Assembly: GCA_947468275.1 (NCBI GenBank)
Contig: CANIKO010000008.1
Coordinates: 1 to 64,000, forward strand
From: Bacteroidota bacterium
Lineage (GTDB): Bacteria > Bacteroidota > Bacteroidia > NS11-12g > UBA9320
Direction of reading: 5' to 3'
Length of the DNA stretch: 64,000 nt
Shown here in pieces: positions 61,196-64,000 of the stretch; position 1 is the first letter of the stretch, and every line of letters begins with the position of its first letter. The notes beneath the pieces were generated by a model. It saw only the letters and a list, made by a program, of their open reading frames with translations, did not search any database and was not told the DNA's origin. The position numbers were made by a program, and so were the translations under genes.

Positions 61196-63616
61196 CTATA
61201 ATTTAAGAATCTTATAGTTATAAACGGAATTATTGATGGTGAGCTGCATCATGTAAATTCCGTTTGAAATATGGGATATATCAAGTGAAGATTTTGAACC
61301 AATACTATTTCCAAAAACCAAATTACCTAAAGAATTATAAAGCTGAACGGTAGCATTCAACGATTTATTATCATCTCCCAAAGTAAGGTTTAAATAAGTT
61401 TCTATCGGATTATTAAAGGCAACCTTTGGTGCACTAATAGTATTTTTCCCAATGCTTCCGGTAGGCAAATAATTTTTAAATTGAGACCTAAAAACTCCAC
61501 GGCCATGGGTAAATATATAGATAACGCCGGAGTTGGGTTGCGTCACTATTTTATAAATAGGAACATTAGGTACTGCCGTTTCTTTATACCAATTAATGCC
61601 GCCATCTGTGGTAGTATACATTCCAAAATCAGTTCCTGCCACTATCACATTGCTATCCTGTGGATTTACCTCTACGTTATTAACAGGTAATGATGCGGGC
61701 AAATTGCCACTAATATTAATCCAGGTCGGATTATTGGATTCAACACTATTCAATTTCCAAACTCTTGGTTTTGCATTAATATCCGACATGGAAATATAAA
61801 TAGTATTAGGATTGGTATGATTTACTTTAATGCAATTGATAACCGAACCTTTAGCCAATATTGGTGCAGTGGCTGTTAAATCAACTTCGTTTAATGAAAG
61901 AGTATATGCGTTTGAACATTTATATAAGGCACTTCCACCACCTCCAAAATATATGGTAGGGTCTTTTTCATAGCTAATTCCCAGCGATAACACTGTTTTA
62001 TTAAGTGAAGCGGTCAATTCTTTCCAGCTATTTCCAGCATTATTTGAAGCTAATATTTTTGTTTTAGATAAAATATAAACCTGATTGCCATCCAAAGGAT
62101 TAACCACAAATGGATTAATAAAATAATAAGAATAATTGCCAACAGGTTTTATATTAACCTCATTATTAAAAAATTGATCCATTCTACGTATTTCTCCATT
62201 TTGAGAAGAAGCATACGTATAATAGGGTGCTGTGGAAGAAAACGAGCAATAAGCACCATCTCCTCCCAATACATGTGATTCAATTATCCCATCAGAATAA
62301 TAAGTTCCATTATCTTGCGAGCCACCTATAAATTCAAACCGGTTTAATGGATTATAATTTCCGGTATAAAATTGGGTAATATTTAAACCTTGATTTAAAG
62401 AAATATTGAATGAAAATGCCGTTTTATTATTCATTAAATAAACCCCACCATCACTTCCAATTAAAAAATTTCTGCCAGAAGAATAGAAAAAACTGGTGTG
62501 AAAATCAGAATGACCGCTACTCATCTCTGTCCAGTTGGCTCCCCCATCAGTGGAAGCCATACTTTTAACCGAAATTGCCAATACAAAATTGGTATCAATT
62601 GAACTTATATTCGTATTTAAACAATACCATGCCCAAGAATAAACATTACTTGAAGGTGAGGTTATTTTTTTCCAGCTCAATCCATGATTAGATGTTTTAT
62701 AAATACCGGTTAATGCATTACCAGAGGTATTTAACATCTGACAATACGCTACGTTTGGAAATCGTTTACAGTAATTCATACTGATACGACCAATGCCACT
62801 TGTGGGTATTCCATTGCTTAAACGTGTAAATTTCATAATGCTGTCTTCAGTAGCTTTAATTAATCCGTAAGCTTCCAAGCCAAACCAAATTGTGGAATCC
62901 TTATAAGTAACAATTTCCTGAATTGCTTTTGAAGATTGATAAGTTGCTTTAAAAGTTGCTCCGTTGTCAGTAGTTCTAAAAAGACCACCGTTGGCCACAC
63001 CTACATAAAAAGTTGAACTGTCAGTTTTTGAAAATTCAATATCCCAAATAGCTGCAAAAGAACTTAATGAAGCAGTAGCAGGCAATTGAGAAAATGTCTT
63101 CCCGCCATCAGTGGACTTAAAAATTCCCGCCCCATCTAATCCTATAGTATTATTCATTTGTTCTCCGGTACCATAATAAATTTCATTTGGGTTAAATGGA
63201 TTTTGAGTAATACAAGTAACAGCCATTGATAGGTTTTGATCATTAACTGTAGCCCACGTTTGTCCACCATTATTGCTTACCCACAATCCTCCTGAAACTC
63301 CTCCTGCAAAAATATGGGTACTATCAGCCGCATCAATTAATAGTGCTCTTACTCTACCGGCTACATTATTGGGGCCCATTTCCGTTATAAAATTTAAAGC
63401 ATCTGAGCTTTTCTTGTTCAAAGCATCTCGCCGTGCCCAGCTATTACGAAGGCCATAATAATTTAACCCATCCACAAGATTTTTCATTTCATTGTATTGT
63501 TCCTCCCAGCCAGGATTTTGGATCAATTTATGGGTTTGTGGTGCTCTAAGATTTAAAAGAAAAAGTCCAATTAGTGAAAAGCTAAAAAAAAATAATGTGG
63601 GTTTATAAAAATTCAT
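61196..63616 (-). CDS. BNR/sortilin-type repeat protein with T9SS type A sorting domain
   Basis: An 806-residue exported protein (signal segment KPTLFFFSFSLIGLFLLN). Residues about 75-720 contain at least seven Asp-box (BNR) motifs such as VSNNGGQTW, KSTDGGKTF, STDGGANW and TTDGGINW, as in beta-propeller sortilin/Vps10-like proteins. The last 85 residues (KVAFNNPIETYLNLTLGD, VQLYNSLGNLVFG, ISNGIYMMQLTINN) form the type A sorting domain. Secretion by the T9SS is predicted; Asp-box proteins include glycosidases, but no catalytic residues are evident. Confidence 0.93.
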   Translation of the reverse strand: MNFYKPTLFFFSFSLIGLFLLNLRAPQTHKLIQNPGWEEQYNEMKNLVDGLNYYGLRNSWARRDALNKKSSDALNFITEMGPNNVAGRVRALLIDAADSTHIFAGGVSGGLWVSNNGGQTWATVNDQNLSMAVTCITQNPFNPNEIYYGTGEQMNNTIGLDGAGIFKSTDGGKTFSQLPATASLSSFAAIWDIEFSKTDSSTFYVGVANGGLFRTTDNGATFKATYQSSKAIQEIVTYKDSTIWFGLEAYGLIKATEDSIMKFTRLSNGIPTSGIGRISMNYCKRFPNVAYCQMLNTSGNALTGIYKTSNHGLSWKKITSPSSNVYSWAWYCLNTNISSIDTNFVLAISVKSMASTDGGANWTEMSSGHSDFHTSFFYSSGRNFLIGSDGGVYLMNNKTAFSFNISLNQGLNITQFYTGNYNPLNRFEFIGGSQDNGTYYSDGIIESHVLGGDGAYCSFSSTAPYYTYASSQNGEIRRMDQFFNNEVNIKPVGNYSYYFINPFVVNPLDGNQVYILSKTKILASNNAGNSWKELTASLNKTVLSLGISYEKDPTIYFGGGGSALYKCSNAYTLSLNEVDLTATAPILAKGSVINCIKVNHTNPNTIYISMSDINAKPRVWKLNSVESNNPTWINISGNLPASLPVNNVEVNPQDSNVIVAGTDFGMYTTTDGGINWYKETAVPNVPIYKIVTQPNSGVIYIFTHGRGVFRSQFKNYLPTGSIGKNTISAPKVAFNNPIETYLNLTLGDDNKSLNATVQLYNSLGNLVFGNSIGSKSSLDISHISNGIYMMQLTINNSVYNYKILKL

Positions 63617-63691
63617 TTGATGTACAAAGTTATTAAAAAAATTCTAGAGGGATGGTTCCCTAAGATTGAATTTTAAAGTATTACAATTAAA

Positions 63692-64000
63692 CTATTCTTT
63701 GAACTGAACTTCGCTAAGATGCCGGTATGAATTTTCGACCATAACAATTCCATCGTCTACAATTACGCTTATGGCCAAAGCAATTCCTGTTAGCGACATT
63801 ATGTTAGACGAAAACCCAAATGCATTTAATAAAATAAAAGCAGATGCAACGGCAATCGGAATTTGTATTAGTATTATTAATGCGCTTCGCCAATGGAAAA
63901 GGAAAATTAAAATAACCATAGATACACTTATAAACACCTCGAGTAAAGTGCCTTTTATTGAACCGATGGCCTCCTCAATCAATCCACTTCGGTCATAATC
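63692..64000 (-). CDS. RND efflux permease, 5' part beyond window, C-terminally truncated
   Basis: The fragment reads YDRSGLIEEAIGSIKGTLLE, VFISVSMVILIFLFHWRSAL, and SNIMSLTGIALAISVIVDDG followed by IVMVENSYRHL, the transmembrane helix 2-4 region of AcrB/CusA-type proton-driven efflux pumps. It then stops after SEVQFKE. A full pump needs about 600 more residues after this point; none are encoded before the next gene 75 bases on. The product would lack half its membrane domain, so this is probably the remnant of a deleted pump gene. The 5' end lies off the right edge. Confidence 0.85.
   Translation of the reverse strand, partial: DYDRSGLIEEAIGSIKGTLLEVFISVSMVILIFLFHWRSALIILIQIPIAVASAFILLNAFGFSSNIMSLTGIALAISVIVDDGIVMVENSYRHLSEVQFKE

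Noticed and set aside
1-64000. Insertion sequences, prophage or rRNA operons
   Set aside because: No transposase, integrase, phage structural gene or rRNA sequence was recognised on either strand.

Overview
The window is AT-rich chromosomal DNA from a member of the Bacteroidota. Supporting signs are secreted proteins with type IX secretion (T9SS) sorting domains of types A and B, the gliding genes gldD and gldE linked to ssb and mutY, promoters of the TTTG-N19-TAnnTTTG kind, and weak Shine-Dalgarno signals with several TTG/GTG starts. I cannot name the genus.

Layout. 1-2.6 kb: 5' part of a large secreted adhesin-like gene with an apparent frameshift in its signal peptide. 2.6-5.6 kb: a Cys-rich secreted peptide, then a compact operon of a small CPPxC protein, a polytopic membrane protein, a NarX-type kinase and a LuxR-type regulator; both promoter regions carry related dyads. 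5.8-12 kb: housekeeping (YrdC/YciO, sucC, purA, Fur-family repressor, bifunctional RelA/SpoT). 12-20 kb: secreted protein, glycosyltransferase overlapping recQ, and a 1418-residue secreted protein with a gliding-associated C-terminus. 20-26.5 kb: YjbR, four-helix-bundle protein, membrane glycosyltransferase, rRNA m5C methyltransferase, PBP1-like protein and guaA. 26.7-31.4 kb: DUF805, an OmpR-type regulator with its kinase, and a LamG/PKD secreted protein. 31.6-35.1 kb: M16 protease, then tRNA-His followed one base later by a DUF4399 lipoprotein. 35.2-42 kb: flippase, DUF2147, universal stress protein, T9SS cargo and a 1008-residue TPR protein. 42-49 kb: outer-membrane barrel, gldD-gldE-ssb-mutY and an eight-repeat Cys-rich T9SS cargo. 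49-55 kb: HU, TPR protein, a 29-residue ribosomal-type peptide, RNase E/G, OmpA lipoprotein, RlmH, a small protein and an MFS transporter. 55-64 kb: DUF2797, M61 peptidase, a broken toxin-antitoxin pair, GNAT, Mrr-like nuclease, VOC protein, a CrtO-like gene split by an in-frame stop, a BNR-repeat T9SS cargo, and a truncated RND pump at the right edge.

How the genes fit together. Core functions are nucleotide and ppGpp metabolism, DNA repair, and RNA and ribosome maturation. Five complete proteins are predicted T9SS cargo, and gldD/gldE supply cell-envelope gliding functions. The most system-like uncharacterised unit is the 2.6-5.6 kb cluster. The right-hand 6 kb has three damaged genes and looks like a decaying accessory region. 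Two of the four gene disruptions are one-base changes in A/T runs, so sequencing error must be excluded first.
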